DNA of 64,000 bases from Virgibacillus profundi (GCF_002287375.1 NZ_NPOA01000011.1:109682-173681), one strand, 5' to 3'. Positions 1 through 9,691 are shown, counted from the stretch's first letter. Numbers and translations are program-made. The notes: generated by a model from the letters alone, not told the origin.

Positions 1-2
1 CT

Positions 3-782
3 GAGGCTATCGGACACAGTTTTTATCATACTGATGAAAATTTTCTCAAACATTTTGGGGAATTCGCAGATAAATATGGTATTAAAAACCTTTTTGAGGG
101 CTTTTATTACCGTTTTTCCACAAAAGAAGAACGGTGGGCTTTTCTTGCAACTGAAATAAAGTTTTTATATGATGCAGAAGCTGGTCGCCCTTACCTTGAT
201 TTATTGCAACTACTTCAAGGAAAAAACTATTTCACTGTTACAACAAATCAAGACGCACAGTTTTCCAAGACTTTCCCTGAAGAGAAAGTTTCCCCAATTC
301 AAGGAGATATGCGTTATTTTCAATGTGGCTCCCGTTGCCATGATCATGTTTATTTTAATAAAGAGCAAGTTGAGAACATGTATGCAAATATAGATGGAAC
401 CAGAATTCCAACAGAGTTAATTCCAGTATGTCCAAAATGTGGGCAGGAAATGGAACCGTGGGTGCGCTCTTTTGTATTTCTCGAAGGAAGCACTTATCAA
501 AGTGAATTAAGAAAATATAATGAGTTTCTTATCAAAAACAAGGATAAAAAGATTCTCTTTCTGGAATTAGGCGTTGGAACAATGACACCGATGTTTATTA
601 AAGAGCCTTTCTGGAATATGACTTACAGTTTTCCGGACGCTTACTATATTACAATAAATCCTAAAGATGCAGTTGTTCCTCAAGAGTTAAGTGAAAAAGG
701 ACTTGCCATTAAAGAAGATATTGCCCGTGCCTTACAAGATGCTTTAAACGAGAAGGAAAAAAGAGATGCGGTTATTGGATAA
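3..782 (+). CDS. SirTM-like sirtuin, type A copy 1 (5' truncated by window edge)
   Basis: Open from the left edge of the window, so the start codon and the N-terminal glycine motif lie outside; 259 residues are visible. It is clearly paralogous to the gene at 1750-2631 over the whole visible length. The NAD-pocket segment reads TTNQD, and the usual catalytic histidine is replaced by Gln in IQGD. A structural zinc site CGSRC plus CPKC follows, then the ELGVG segment near the C terminus. A Gln there and macrodomain-linked class M sirtuins (SirTM), which are protein ADP-ribosyltransferases, agree as I recall them. No macrodomain or lipoyl-protein gene is visible downstream. It is the first of four tandem sirtuin genes. 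Family call firm; enzymatic activity is inference. Confidence 0.82.
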   Translation, partial: EAIGHSFYHTDENFLKHFGEFADKYGIKNLFEGFYYRFSTKEERWAFLATEIKFLYDAEAGRPYLDLLQLLQGKNYFTVTTNQDAQFSKTFPEEKVSPIQGDMRYFQCGSRCHDHVYFNKEQVENMYANIDGTRIPTELIPVCPKCGQEMEPWVRSFVFLEGSTYQSELRKYNEFLIKNKDKKILFLELGVGTMTPMFIKEPFWNMTYSFPDAYYITINPKDAVVPQELSEKGLAIKEDIARALQDALNEKEKRDAVIG

Positions 783-865
783 GTTCTGAGCAATTTGAAT
801 TCGCCTTACAGGAATTTAATAAGCAAAATAGATTCATCAAATTTTAGAAAAAAGTGGAGGTTCAT

Positions 866-1708
866 ATGGAAGAGAAGTATCAAGAAGTTTTAAGCAAAAT
901 CAAGGAGGCAGACAGCATTCTAATCGGCGCAAGTAACGGTCTCGCCATTTCGGAAGGTTATAATATTTTCGCGGAGGATTCGTCCTTTCTGGAACATTTT
1001 GGCGATTTTCGTAAAAAATATGGTTTTCGTAGTATCCTACAGGGAGCCTTTTATCCATATCCTTCCGAGGAAGAAAAGTGGGCATTTTTCAGCCGTATGT
1101 ATGCCTACTTTTTAAACAACAAGGAAGCTAATCCTGTTACGAAGAACCTTTATGAACTGGTGAAAGATAAAAATTATTTTGTGGTTACCTCTAATACAGA
1201 TTCCCATTTTACACTGGAAGGATTTCAAAAGGAACGTCTTTTCGAAATAGAGGGCAATAGTCGGTATTTACAATGTTCTAATGGTTGCCATAATCGAATT
1301 TACCAAGGCGACGAAATATTGAGTAAAATGGCTCGAAACCAAAAAAATGGAAAAGTTCCTTCAAATCTTATTCCTAAATGTCCGGAATGTGGTGGTCCAA
1401 TGCAAGTCCATGTCGAAGTCGATCGGAATTTTCTAAAGGGCGAAGAATGGCAAACTAGCTTTCAGGCTTATAAGGATTTTATCGAGAATGCTTATGATAA
1501 GAATTTAGTACTGTTGGAATTAGGCGTAGGAGCAAGAAATCAGTTGATTAAAGCTCCATTTATGAATTTAACTAGCTTAGAGGAAAATGCTACCTACATT
1601 ACCCTGAATAAAGGCGAGCTTTATATTCCAGATGTAATTGCTAATAAATCCATTGGTATCGACGGCGATATTACGGATGTGTTAGAACAATTAGTACTGA
1701 TGAAATAA
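866..1708 (+). CDS. Divergent sirtuin-like protein, type B copy 1
   Basis: A 280-residue sirtuin fold protein. The nucleotide loop is GASNGLAISEG (residues 21-31), the NAD-pocket motif is TSNTD (108-112), and zinc-type cysteines are C137/C141 and C172/C175. The position of the catalytic histidine is Glu129 (motif EIEGN), so canonical deacetylation by the known mechanism is not expected. The start is the ATG preceded by GTGGAGG, 12 bases inside the longest open frame. It lies 83 bp after the type A gene and 41 bp before the next type A gene, in the same direction, suggesting one transcript. ADP-ribosylation, NAD binding without catalysis, or a partner role to type A are all possible; the sequence does not decide. 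Confidence 0.78.
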   Translation: MEEKYQEVLSKIKEADSILIGASNGLAISEGYNIFAEDSSFLEHFGDFRKKYGFRSILQGAFYPYPSEEEKWAFFSRMYAYFLNNKEANPVTKNLYELVKDKNYFVVTSNTDSHFTLEGFQKERLFEIEGNSRYLQCSNGCHNRIYQGDEILSKMARNQKNGKVPSNLIPKCPECGGPMQVHVEVDRNFLKGEEWQTSFQAYKDFIENAYDKNLVLLELGVGARNQLIKAPFMNLTSLEENATYITLNKGELYIPDVIANKSIGIDGDITDVLEQLVLMK

Positions 1709-1749
1709 GGTAAAATAACTTATAAAATATAGGGGAGGAAAAGTAAACG

Positions 1750-2631
1750 ATGATGATTTCACAACAATATCAAGACAATATAGATATAGTACTACAAAAA
1801 ACTGAAGAAGCTGAAGCGATTGTAGTTGGCGGAGCCTCCGGCATGTCTGCGGCTGCTGGGTATAACTGGTATCGAGACGATGAGATGTTTCGAAAGTACT
1901 TTGATGCATTTGCTAAACAGTATGGCATCGATAGTATCTTTGGAGGTTTTTACCATAAATTCTGTACAGAGGAAGAACGTTGGGCCTATCTAGCCACTTT
2001 AATCAATTTTGTGGCGGAAGTTCCTGTCGGCGAGCCCTACAAAGATTTAGAAAAAATCCTGCAAGCTAAAGAATACTTTATTCTTACGACAAATCAGGAT
2101 ACGCAATTTTTACAAGTGTTCCCTGAAGAAAAGGTCAGTGCCATTCAAGGGGATTGGACATCGATACAATGCTCTGGACCTTGTCATGACCAAGTTTATC
2201 CTTTTGTGGAACAGGCAAAAGAAATGTGTGACCATATGGAAGGAACGAAGGTTCCATCTAGCATGGTTCCCAAGTGCTCGGAATGCGGTGGACCTATGGA
2301 ACTGTGGGTACGTTCATTTGTATTTTTGGAAGGATTCAAATACAGAGATGAGCATAAAAAATACCGTGAATTTCTTTTGGAAAATCAAAATAAGAAAGTG
2401 CTCTTTTTGGAGTTGGGTGTCGGACGAATGACTCCGATGTTCATCCAAGAACCCTTCTGGAACATGACTTACAGTTGGCCGGATGCATTCTATATTACTA
2501 TCAATCCAAATGACGCGTTGCTGCCCGAGCAATTGAAGGATAAGGGACTAGCCATTCATGAAGATATAGCACTCGTACTAAGGGATGTTCAAGCTGAACT
2601 GGAAAAAGATAGAAAACAAGGTGCGGTTTGA
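1750..2631 (+). CDS. SirTM-like sirtuin, type A copy 2 (complete)
   Basis: Complete 293-residue type A sirtuin. Visible motifs are GGASGMSAAAG (27-37), TTNQD (113-117), IQGD with Gln133 where canonical sirtuins have catalytic His, zinc cysteines C141/C145 and C176/C179, and ELGVG with a PFWNMTYS segment. Asn115 and Gln133 sit near the positions of the catalytic Asn and Gln recalled for streptococcal SirTM (about 118 and 137), which ADP-ribosylates a lipoylated carrier protein. That carrier, its ligase and the macrodomain hydrolase are absent from this cluster. An SD GGGGAGG lies 10 bases before the ATG. Expected cytoplasmic NAD-dependent ADP-ribosyltransferase or deacylase; substrate unknown. 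Confidence 0.82.
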   Translation: MMISQQYQDNIDIVLQKTEEAEAIVVGGASGMSAAAGYNWYRDDEMFRKYFDAFAKQYGIDSIFGGFYHKFCTEEERWAYLATLINFVAEVPVGEPYKDLEKILQAKEYFILTTNQDTQFLQVFPEEKVSAIQGDWTSIQCSGPCHDQVYPFVEQAKEMCDHMEGTKVPSSMVPKCSECGGPMELWVRSFVFLEGFKYRDEHKKYREFLLENQNKKVLFLELGVGRMTPMFIQEPFWNMTYSWPDAFYITINPNDALLPEQLKDKGLAIHEDIALVLRDVQAELEKDRKQGAV

Positions 2632-2727
2632 TAGGGTAGATTAGAGTAATACGATAAATGTGGATATTCAACTAGTTTAATGTAATTTAGATAAATATTA
2701 TTGGCTTCATTTAGGAGGGAAAGTCAT

Positions 2728-3573
2728 ATGAAAGAGAAATACGCTGAGATAATAACAAAAATTAAAGAGGCTGACGGGATTGTTGTCGGGGCAAGTAACG
2801 GCCTGTCCATCTCGGAAGGCATTCATATATTTGCCGAAAACGCGGACTTTCTGGAAAATTTCGGTGACTTCCGTGAAAAGTATGGTTTTCGCAGTATCAT
2901 ACAGGGGTGCTTTTACCCATTTCCATCTGAGGAAGAAAAGTGGGCATTCTTCAGCCGAATGTACGATTACTTTTTATATACCGGAGAAGCAAGTTCGGTA
3001 ATGAAAAATCTTTATGATTTGGTAAAGGATAAAGATTACTTTGTAGTTACATCTAATATAGATGATCATTTTAGACAGACAGGATTTCCAGAGCACCGTC
3101 TCTTCGAAATAGAAGGAAATTGTCGGAATCTGCAATGTACGAATGGCTGTCATAATCAAATTTATCCAGGTGACAACATTCTGAGCGAAATGGCTCAAAA
3201 ACAAGAAAATGGTAAAGTCCCTCAGGATCTTATTCCCAAGTGTCCTGAGTGTGACGGTCCAATGCAAGTTCATCTCGAAGTAGACCGGAACTTTCTGCAA
3301 GGTGAAGCGTGGCAAGCCAGTTATCAAGCATATCAGGATTTTATTAAGAATGCGCATGGTAAAAAGATGGTTCTGCTGGAATTAGGTGTGGGTGCAAGAA
3401 ATCAATTGATTAAAGCGCCTCTCATGAAGTTAACAAGCCTTGAAGAAAATGCTACCTATATTACCCTAAATAAAGGGAGGGAGCTTTATATTCCAGATGC
3501 CATTGCCGACAAATCGATTGGTGTCGATGGCAATATTACGGAAGTGTTAGAACAATTAGTGTTGATAAAATAA
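2728..3573 (+). CDS. Divergent sirtuin-like protein, type B copy 2
   Basis: A 281-residue paralogue of the gene at 866-1708, with the same layout: GASNGLSISEG near residue 21, TSNID in the NAD pocket, EIEGN where His is normally found, and cysteine pairs CTNGC and CPEC. Like its paralogue it keeps Glu at the catalytic position, so this substitution is fixed in both type B copies. The start is the ATG after GGAGGG; a longer in-frame start 27 bases upstream lacks a better ribosome site. With copy 1 it shows that the unit duplicated was the A-B pair. The HD-domain gene follows 34 bp later and is probably cotranscribed. Confidence 0.78.
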   Translation: MKEKYAEIITKIKEADGIVVGASNGLSISEGIHIFAENADFLENFGDFREKYGFRSIIQGCFYPFPSEEEKWAFFSRMYDYFLYTGEASSVMKNLYDLVKDKDYFVVTSNIDDHFRQTGFPEHRLFEIEGNCRNLQCTNGCHNQIYPGDNILSEMAQKQENGKVPQDLIPKCPECDGPMQVHLEVDRNFLQGEAWQASYQAYQDFIKNAHGKKMVLLELGVGARNQLIKAPLMKLTSLEENATYITLNKGRELYIPDAIADKSIGVDGNITEVLEQLVLIK

Positions 3574-3607
3574 GCGGATTTATTAGAAACGGAGGAGAGA
3601 ATAAAAG

Positions 3608-4180
3608 ATGTTTCTAGCAAATATTTTGGATGATCCTGTCTGCAAACCAATTAAAAAGCCTTATGAACGATGGTATAAATATATGGAAGAAAAGGTAGAA
3701 TTTTGGCTGCCGGATAGTGAGTTGCATACGAAAGCTCACTCTGCCCGAGTGCTGCTCTTGGCACTTCTCATCGGACATGAAAAAGGTCTGAGTGATGTGG
3801 AGAAGGACAAATTAGGAATGGCAGCTATTTTCCACGATTCCAGGCGTCTTGATGATGGGATTGATAAGGGACACGGCAGTCGTGCGGCAGCGTATTACAA
3901 AGATTACTGCCGTGAGCACAATTTGCCTTATGATGAGTTAACCTACTATATCACCTATTACCATGACCAGGATGATTCGCTTGGTTTGTCAGGGATTAGG
4001 AAATCACTTGACCACAGTGAACAAGGCGTGCTGCTGTATCAGGTTTTCAAGGATGCTGACGCACTCGATCGCTTCCGTCTCGGACCTGATGGTTTAGATG
4101 TAAAGTTTCTTCGGACAGCGGAAGCATATGGACTTGTTGACTTTGCAAAAGACCTTTTACAGAAAAGCAGTGAAAATTAA
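3608..4180 (+). CDS. HD-domain phosphohydrolase-like protein
   Basis: A 190-residue protein with the metal-binding signature of the HD superfamily: H44 (KAHSARV), H76-D77 (FHDSRR) and an Asp in KDADALDRF near residue 150. Such proteins hydrolyse phosphoester bonds, often in nucleotides. A ribosome site GGAGGAGAG precedes the ATG. It lies between the sirtuin array and pncB in the same direction with short gaps (34 and 76 bp), so a link with NAD, ADP-ribose or nucleotide metabolism is plausible, but no substrate can be read from the sequence. No signal peptide or membrane segment is seen. Confidence 0.75.
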   Translation: MFLANILDDPVCKPIKKPYERWYKYMEEKVEFWLPDSELHTKAHSARVLLLALLIGHEKGLSDVEKDKLGMAAIFHDSRRLDDGIDKGHGSRAAAYYKDYCREHNLPYDELTYYITYYHDQDDSLGLSGIRKSLDHSEQGVLLYQVFKDADALDRFRLGPDGLDVKFLRTAEAYGLVDFAKDLLQKSSEN

Positions 4181-4256
4181 TTTGAGAAAATATAATAAGG
4201 AAAATCTGCTTATCGCAAGCAAGTCCGAGCATATTTTGTTAGTTTAGGAGGAAATT

Positions 4257-5723
4257 ATGATGAACAACTATATTGACGATAGCTTCGCCCTACACACGGA
4301 CTTGTACCAAATCAATATGGCAGAAGCCTATTGGGCAGACAATATTCATACCAAAAAAGCTGTATTCGAATTGTACTTTCGAAAATTGCCATTTGGAAAT
4401 GGCTATGCGACTTTTGCTGGATTAGAACGAATCATTGACTATCTTCAAACGTTTCATTTTTCAGAAAGCGATTTGGATTATTTAAAAGAACTTGGCTACC
4501 AGGAAGATTATGTTGACTTTTTACGAACTGTACGTTTTACAGGAAGTGTTCGTGCCATGAAAGAAGGAGAAGTTGTATTTGGCAATGAACCAATTCTTCG
4601 TGTCGAGGCACCATTAGTTGAAGCTCAGCTTATTGAGACGGCCTTGTTAAATATCGTTAATTATCAAACGCTTATTGCAACCAAAGCTTCTCGAATCAAA
4701 CAAGTCGTGGGTGACGAACCCGTATCAGAATTTGGTACAAGACGTGCACATGAATTTGATGCTGCATTATGGGGGACAAGAGCGGCTTTCATTGGTGGAT
4801 TCTCAAGCACAAGCAATGTTCGAGCAGGGAAGAAATTTAGTATTCCTGTTTCAGGAACGCACGCTCATTCTTTTGTTCAAGCATATCAAGATGAATACAC
4901 TGCTTTCCATAAATACGCAAATCGTCACAAAAATTGTGTCTTTTTAGTGGATACCTATGACACGCTTAAATCAGGCGTTCCTACGGCAATCAAAGTTGCC
5001 AAGGAACTAGGCAATAAAATAAATTTTGTAGGCATTCGGTTAGATAGTGGAGATTTGGCTTACCTTTCCAAAGAAGCAAGAAAATTATTAGATCAAGCAG
5101 GATTTGTTGATTCCCAAATTTATGCTTCGAATGATCTTGATGAATACACCATTATGAATTTAAATGCACAAGGGGCTAAAATCGATGCGTGGGGAATTGG
5201 TACCAAAGCTATTACTGCCTTTCAACAACCAGCTTTAGGCGCTGTATACAAACTGGTCTCCATTGAAGATGAAAACGGACAGATGCGTGATACAATCAAA
5301 ATTTCTTCGAGTCCTGAAAAAGTCACGACACCAGGATTAAAAAAGGTATTCCGCATAATCAACAATCATACGAAAAAATCAGAAGGAGATTATATCGCTT
5401 TAGCCAACGAACAACCGGAAAAAGAAGCCAAACTCCACATGTTTCACCCTGTGCATACGTATATTGGAAAATTTGCCACCAATTTTACGGCCAAAGACCT
5501 GCACGAAGATATTTTCAGAGATGGCATACTTGTGTATGAATGTCCGCGTGTTCAAGAGATTCAATCTTATGCCTGGCAACAACTAAACCTATTATGGGAA
5601 GAGTACAAGCGTTCTTTAAATCCTGAGGAGTATCCTGTCAATTTAAGTCAGGCTTGTTGGGACAATAAAATGAAAAATATAGAGGAAGCAAAAAATCACA
5701 GCCGAAAATCTGTACCCTTATAG
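4257..5723 (+). CDS. pncB: Nicotinate phosphoribosyltransferase
   Basis: A 488-residue cytoplasmic enzyme that makes nicotinate mononucleotide from nicotinate and PRPP with ATP hydrolysis, the entry step of the Preiss-Handler NAD salvage route. The N terminus (HTDLYQINMAEAYW), the central SEFGTRRAHEFDAALWGTR block and the SGTHAHSFV segment carrying the phosphorylatable histidine are typical, as is the length. An SD TAGGAGG precedes the ATG; a second ATG follows immediately. It is downstream of the sirtuin array and upstream of the broken nicotinamidase gene. Sirtuin reactions release nicotinamide, which nicotinamidase and this enzyme return to NAD, so the grouping makes metabolic sense. Confidence 0.95.
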   Translation: MMNNYIDDSFALHTDLYQINMAEAYWADNIHTKKAVFELYFRKLPFGNGYATFAGLERIIDYLQTFHFSESDLDYLKELGYQEDYVDFLRTVRFTGSVRAMKEGEVVFGNEPILRVEAPLVEAQLIETALLNIVNYQTLIATKASRIKQVVGDEPVSEFGTRRAHEFDAALWGTRAAFIGGFSSTSNVRAGKKFSIPVSGTHAHSFVQAYQDEYTAFHKYANRHKNCVFLVDTYDTLKSGVPTAIKVAKELGNKINFVGIRLDSGDLAYLSKEARKLLDQAGFVDSQIYASNDLDEYTIMNLNAQGAKIDAWGIGTKAITAFQQPALGAVYKLVSIEDENGQMRDTIKISSSPEKVTTPGLKKVFRIINNHTKKSEGDYIALANEQPEKEAKLHMFHPVHTYIGKFATNFTAKDLHEDIFRDGILVYECPRVQEIQSYAWQQLNLLWEEYKRSLNPEEYPVNLSQACWDNKMKNIEEAKNHSRKSVPL

Positions 5724-5886
5724 CAGCAGAAGTTAAAAGGGGTGGGACTAAAGGCCGTAAATAAGCCTTCATAGACAAAAGAGAATGAACATGATCTGAC
5801 ACTTGGCCAAGTAAAAGATCAGCCTCTTGAGCTGGGAAAAAAGTGTGGAGTGTAAGTTGTTTATATAACGAAAGGCGAAGAAGAGC

Positions 5887-6411
5887 ATGATTAATTTAAT
5901 AAGTTTGAAAAAAACTAATGTACTGCCGAAAGTTAAGAATTTATATATGAATGAGTTTCCAGGATATGAACGTCTGCCTTTTTGGTTTTTGGTATATAAA
6001 TCTAAAAAGGAAAATAGTGATTTTTATGCAATTTATGATGACAGTGAATATATTGGCCTCTTGTATTTAACATATTACAAAGATATTGTTTATGTTTTTT
6101 ATTTAGCTATTGATCCGTCACAACAATCAAAAGGTTACGGGAGTAGGATATTACAATATTTGAGGGAAATTTATAAAGACAAACGTCTGCTTTTAAATAT
6201 AGAAAAAGTTGATAGTTCTGCTGATAATTATGAGCAGCGATTTAAAAGAAAGAAATTTTATGAGAAGAATGGTTTTAAAAATACTAATTTTGAAATTGCG
6301 AAAAAAGATATAGTTTATGAAATTCTGTATTTAGGGGAAGAAGTTTATGAATATGAATATCATGCTTTATTCAAATCTTATTTAGGTAGAATATTAAACT
6401 TTATTCTTTAA
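5887..6411 (+). CDS. GNAT family N-acetyltransferase
   Basis: A 174-residue protein with a GNAT acetyl-CoA binding segment, FYLAIDPSQQSKGYGSRIL, whose QSKGYGS matches the Q/RxxGxG/A pyrophosphate loop, followed by a C-terminal YEKNGF motif usual in the family. The coding sequence is strikingly AT-rich, with long runs of Lys, Tyr, Phe and Ile codons, unlike pncB on its left; this hints at separate acquisition. It splits two genes of the NAD salvage pathway (pncB and pncA) that would otherwise be adjacent. The substrate is unknown. A purine-rich stretch GGCGAAGAAG lies before the ATG. No transmembrane segment is obvious. Confidence 0.8.
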   Translation: MINLISLKKTNVLPKVKNLYMNEFPGYERLPFWFLVYKSKKENSDFYAIYDDSEYIGLLYLTYYKDIVYVFYLAIDPSQQSKGYGSRILQYLREIYKDKRLLLNIEKVDSSADNYEQRFKRKKFYEKNGFKNTNFEIAKKDIVYEILYLGEEVYEYEYHALFKSYLGRILNFIL

Positions 6412-6463
6412 GCGAGAACAGGATTGCAGTTTAACAATAATTACTTTTAGGAGTCGATTTTAA

Positions 6464-7006
6464 TTGGTAAAAGAAGCTTTATTAATTGTTGATATGAGTA
6501 ATGATTTTGTAGCGGACAATGGAACATTAACTGTAGGTAAATCTGCACAAGAAATAGTGCCTTATATTAAGGATTTGGCAACAACATTTTTGGCTGAGGG
6601 AGATGTTGTTGTCGTATCAATGGATGCACACCAACCAAATGACCCACATTTTGACTTATGGCCGCCCCATAATGTTGTAGGTACAGAAGGGTAACAATTG
6701 TACGGAGATTTATATGGTTGGTTTCAAGATAATAAGAATCATGAAAATGTATTTTATACGCCTAAAACGAACTATAATGCATTTTTTAAAACGGATTTGG
6801 CTGAAAATTTAAGAAGTTTAGGAGTAGAAAAGGTCCATACTGTTGGGGTAACGACGGATATTTGTGACTTTTTAACAGTTGCAGGAGCAGACGCAGAAGG
6901 ATTCAAAACAGTCATTCATAAACAAGGGATAGCAACATTCACTGATCTTGGAGAAACCATGTTAAACCATATGAAACGTTGCTTCCATACAGAAGTTATT
7001 GAATAG
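6464..7006 (+). pseudogene. pncA: Nicotinamidase with in-frame stop codon
   Basis: Two halves of a cysteine hydrolase of the isochorismatase/nicotinamidase family lie in one frame, separated only by a TAA at 6692-6694. The first half starts at TTG after TTTAGGAG and has LIVDMSNDF (catalytic Asp10), the metal motif MDAH and DPHFDLWPPHN. The second half has the Lys of YTPKTNY and the nucleophile Cys of TTDICDF. The stop replaces one codon between GTEG and QLYGDLYGWF, where intact homologues normally carry a charged residue. Nicotinamidase converts nicotinamide to nicotinate for pncB. Either the gene is recently inactivated, the stop is read through, or the base call is wrong. All catalytic residues are otherwise intact. 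Confidence 0.85.
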
Positions 7007-7035
7007 ACACGAAATTAATTAGGCAGGTGATAAAC

Positions 7036-7254
7036 ATGATTGAATTTCTACCACGAATTAATGAATTAGCGAAAAAGCAACGTGAAGAAGGGTTAACCAA
7101 TGCTGAAAAAGTTGAGCAGCAAGTGCTTCGTGAAGATTATTTACGTGCCATACGCGGTCAAGTTCTCCATACTTTTTCTGGAATGAAGGTAGTGGATCCG
7201 CTTTTAAATGATGTAACACCCGAAAAGGTTCGTAAATTAAAAATAAAAGATTGA
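7036..7254 (+). CDS. DUF896 (UPF0291, YnzC-like) protein
   Basis: A 72-residue protein beginning MIEFLPRINELAKKQREEG, which matches the small helical DUF896 family represented by YnzC of Bacillus subtilis. Its function is not established. The ATG at 7036 is preferred over an in-frame GTG nine bases earlier, because AGGTG then sits at proper distance. It follows the broken pncA by 29 bp and precedes mnmA by 39 bp, all in the same direction. Highly charged and predicted soluble. Confidence 0.88.
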   Translation: MIEFLPRINELAKKQREEGLTNAEKVEQQVLREDYLRAIRGQVLHTFSGMKVVDPLLNDVTPEKVRKLKIKD

Positions 7255-7290
7255 AGATAGGTAGTATTTATAAAAAGACAGGAGGTGTAA

Positions 7291-8409
<1,119 letters not shown>

Positions 8410-8488
8410 AGAACAAATTTTGAAGTAGTAAGATAATAAAGATAAAAACTTATGCCCTACTATAAAAAAAGGTCTAGGGGGATTATCA

Positions 8489-9211
8489 ATGTTGACGGAT
8501 ATTTCTATTTTCCTAGCATTTGGAGCAGGTGCACTGTCTTTTGTTTCACCTTGTGTGTTTCCCTTATATCCCGTATTTTTGTCATATATTACCGGAGTAA
8601 GTGTAGCAGATATACAAAGTGGTAAAATGAGAGGACAACGAAAGGCAATTTTTCATACAATTTTCTTTTTACTGGGATTTTCAATAATCTATCTGGTGCT
8701 GGGATTAGGAACAGCTGGAAGTGCAACTATAATAGAGACTTGGTATGTGCAATATGGTGATTTGATAAGACAAATAGGAGCTATATTAATCGTGTTCTTT
8801 GGTTTGGTAACTGTTGGGGTATTTCAGCTAAAGTTTTTGATGAAGGACCATAAACTCAACATTCAAAATAAACCATCCGGTTATATGGGTACAACATTGA
8901 TTGGATTAGCTTTTGCATTAGGTTGGACACCTTGTATGGGTCCAATTTTAGCAGCTACACTAGGACTTGTAGGTGCTAATCCTTCACAGGGTCTATGGTA
9001 TATGGTAGCTTATGTTTTAGGCTTTAGTATTCCGTTTTTCTTAATGGCATTTTTTATTACTAAATTTACGTGGTTAAAAAAATACAGTGGTATTTTTATG
9101 AAAATTGGTGGTAGCATTATGATCGTAATGGGAGTTGTTTTATTTTTTGATAAACTTTCATTTTTCAATTCATTATTATCACCGATTTTTGGAGATTTCC
9201 AAGGATTTTAG
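8489..9211 (+). CDS. ccdA: CcdA-type thiol-disulfide electron transporter
   Basis: A 240-residue polytopic membrane protein with about six transmembrane helices. It belongs to the CcdA/DsbD-core family that moves electrons from cytoplasmic thioredoxin across the membrane. The two redox cysteines lie in SPCVFPL (Cys22) and TPCMGP (Cys149), in the usual proline-bracketed settings. The ribosome site is AGGGGG before the ATG. In Bacillus the orthologue serves cytochrome c maturation, but the neighbouring glutaredoxins and rhodaneses suggest this copy may feed reductant to an exported thiol or sulfur carrier. A strong hairpin terminator follows. Confidence 0.9.
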   Translation: MLTDISIFLAFGAGALSFVSPCVFPLYPVFLSYITGVSVADIQSGKMRGQRKAIFHTIFFLLGFSIIYLVLGLGTAGSATIIETWYVQYGDLIRQIGAILIVFFGLVTVGVFQLKFLMKDHKLNIQNKPSGYMGTTLIGLAFALGWTPCMGPILAATLGLVGANPSQGLWYMVAYVLGFSIPFFLMAFFITKFTWLKKYSGIFMKIGGSIMIVMGVVLFFDKLSFFNSLLSPIFGDFQGF

Positions 9212-9322
9212 TCTCGAGGTATATGAATCCTAACAGCTAGTTAACCTGCGTTAAATAATAGCAATACGGCTCGGAAATAAGTGAAACATTGATAGGTTTT
9301 AATTCTATTTACAAAAATAAAT

Positions 9323-9369
9323 CCGCATGAAATCAGATTTTTAAGATTGATTTCATGCGGTTTATTCAT
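9323..9369. terminator. Bidirectional terminator between ccdA and glutaredoxin
   Basis: A 13-bp perfect stem, CCGCATGAAATCA paired with TGATTTCATGCGG, with T-rich sequence on the right and A-rich on the left. It fits as a shared terminator for the converging ccdA and glutaredoxin genes. The rest of 9212-9454 shows no gene. Confidence 0.85.
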
Positions 9370-9454
9370 TTTAAAAATTATTGACCCAACCACTCTCTAT
9401 TGTTGGCAAATGTACTTATAGGTTAGAGGCAATGTAAACCAAAATATTTTCCTT

Positions 9455-9691
9455 TTAATCATTTAATACTTGAAACATTTTTTCCGGATTAAACCCGGAA
9501 ATCCACTTTCCGTTTATATTGGTTTGTGGAACAGATAATTTTTTCGTTTTCCCAATTAGTTTAAGCATTGCAATGGGGTTCATATCCACATTCACTTCCT
9601 TATAGGGTACTTCAAAGGAATCTAGAAAACTTTTAACCATTCCACATACCGGGCATAAAGCTGATGTATATATTGTTGCGGATTTATTCAT
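9455..9691 (-). CDS. Glutaredoxin-like thiol protein
   Basis: A 78-residue glutaredoxin-fold protein with active site CPVC (Cys13, Cys16) and the cis-proline motif SVPQTNINGKW. It is a close relative of the CPYC protein encoded at 12048. It likely reduces mixed disulfides or persulfides in the cytoplasm. It follows the membrane-anchored rhodanese by 29 bp on the minus strand, so the two probably form one operon controlled from the palindrome at 10108. Partner proteins are not evident from sequence. Confidence 0.85.
   Translation of the reverse strand: MNKSATIYTSALCPVCGMVKSFLDSFEVPYKEVNVDMNPIAMLKLIGKTKKLSVPQTNINGKWISGFNPEKMFQVLND

Noticed and set aside
1-7006. Classical SirTM-macrodomain-lipoylation operon
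   Set aside because: No macrodomain, lipoate-protein ligase or GcvH-like gene is visible in the window, so only the sirtuin resemblance can be claimed.
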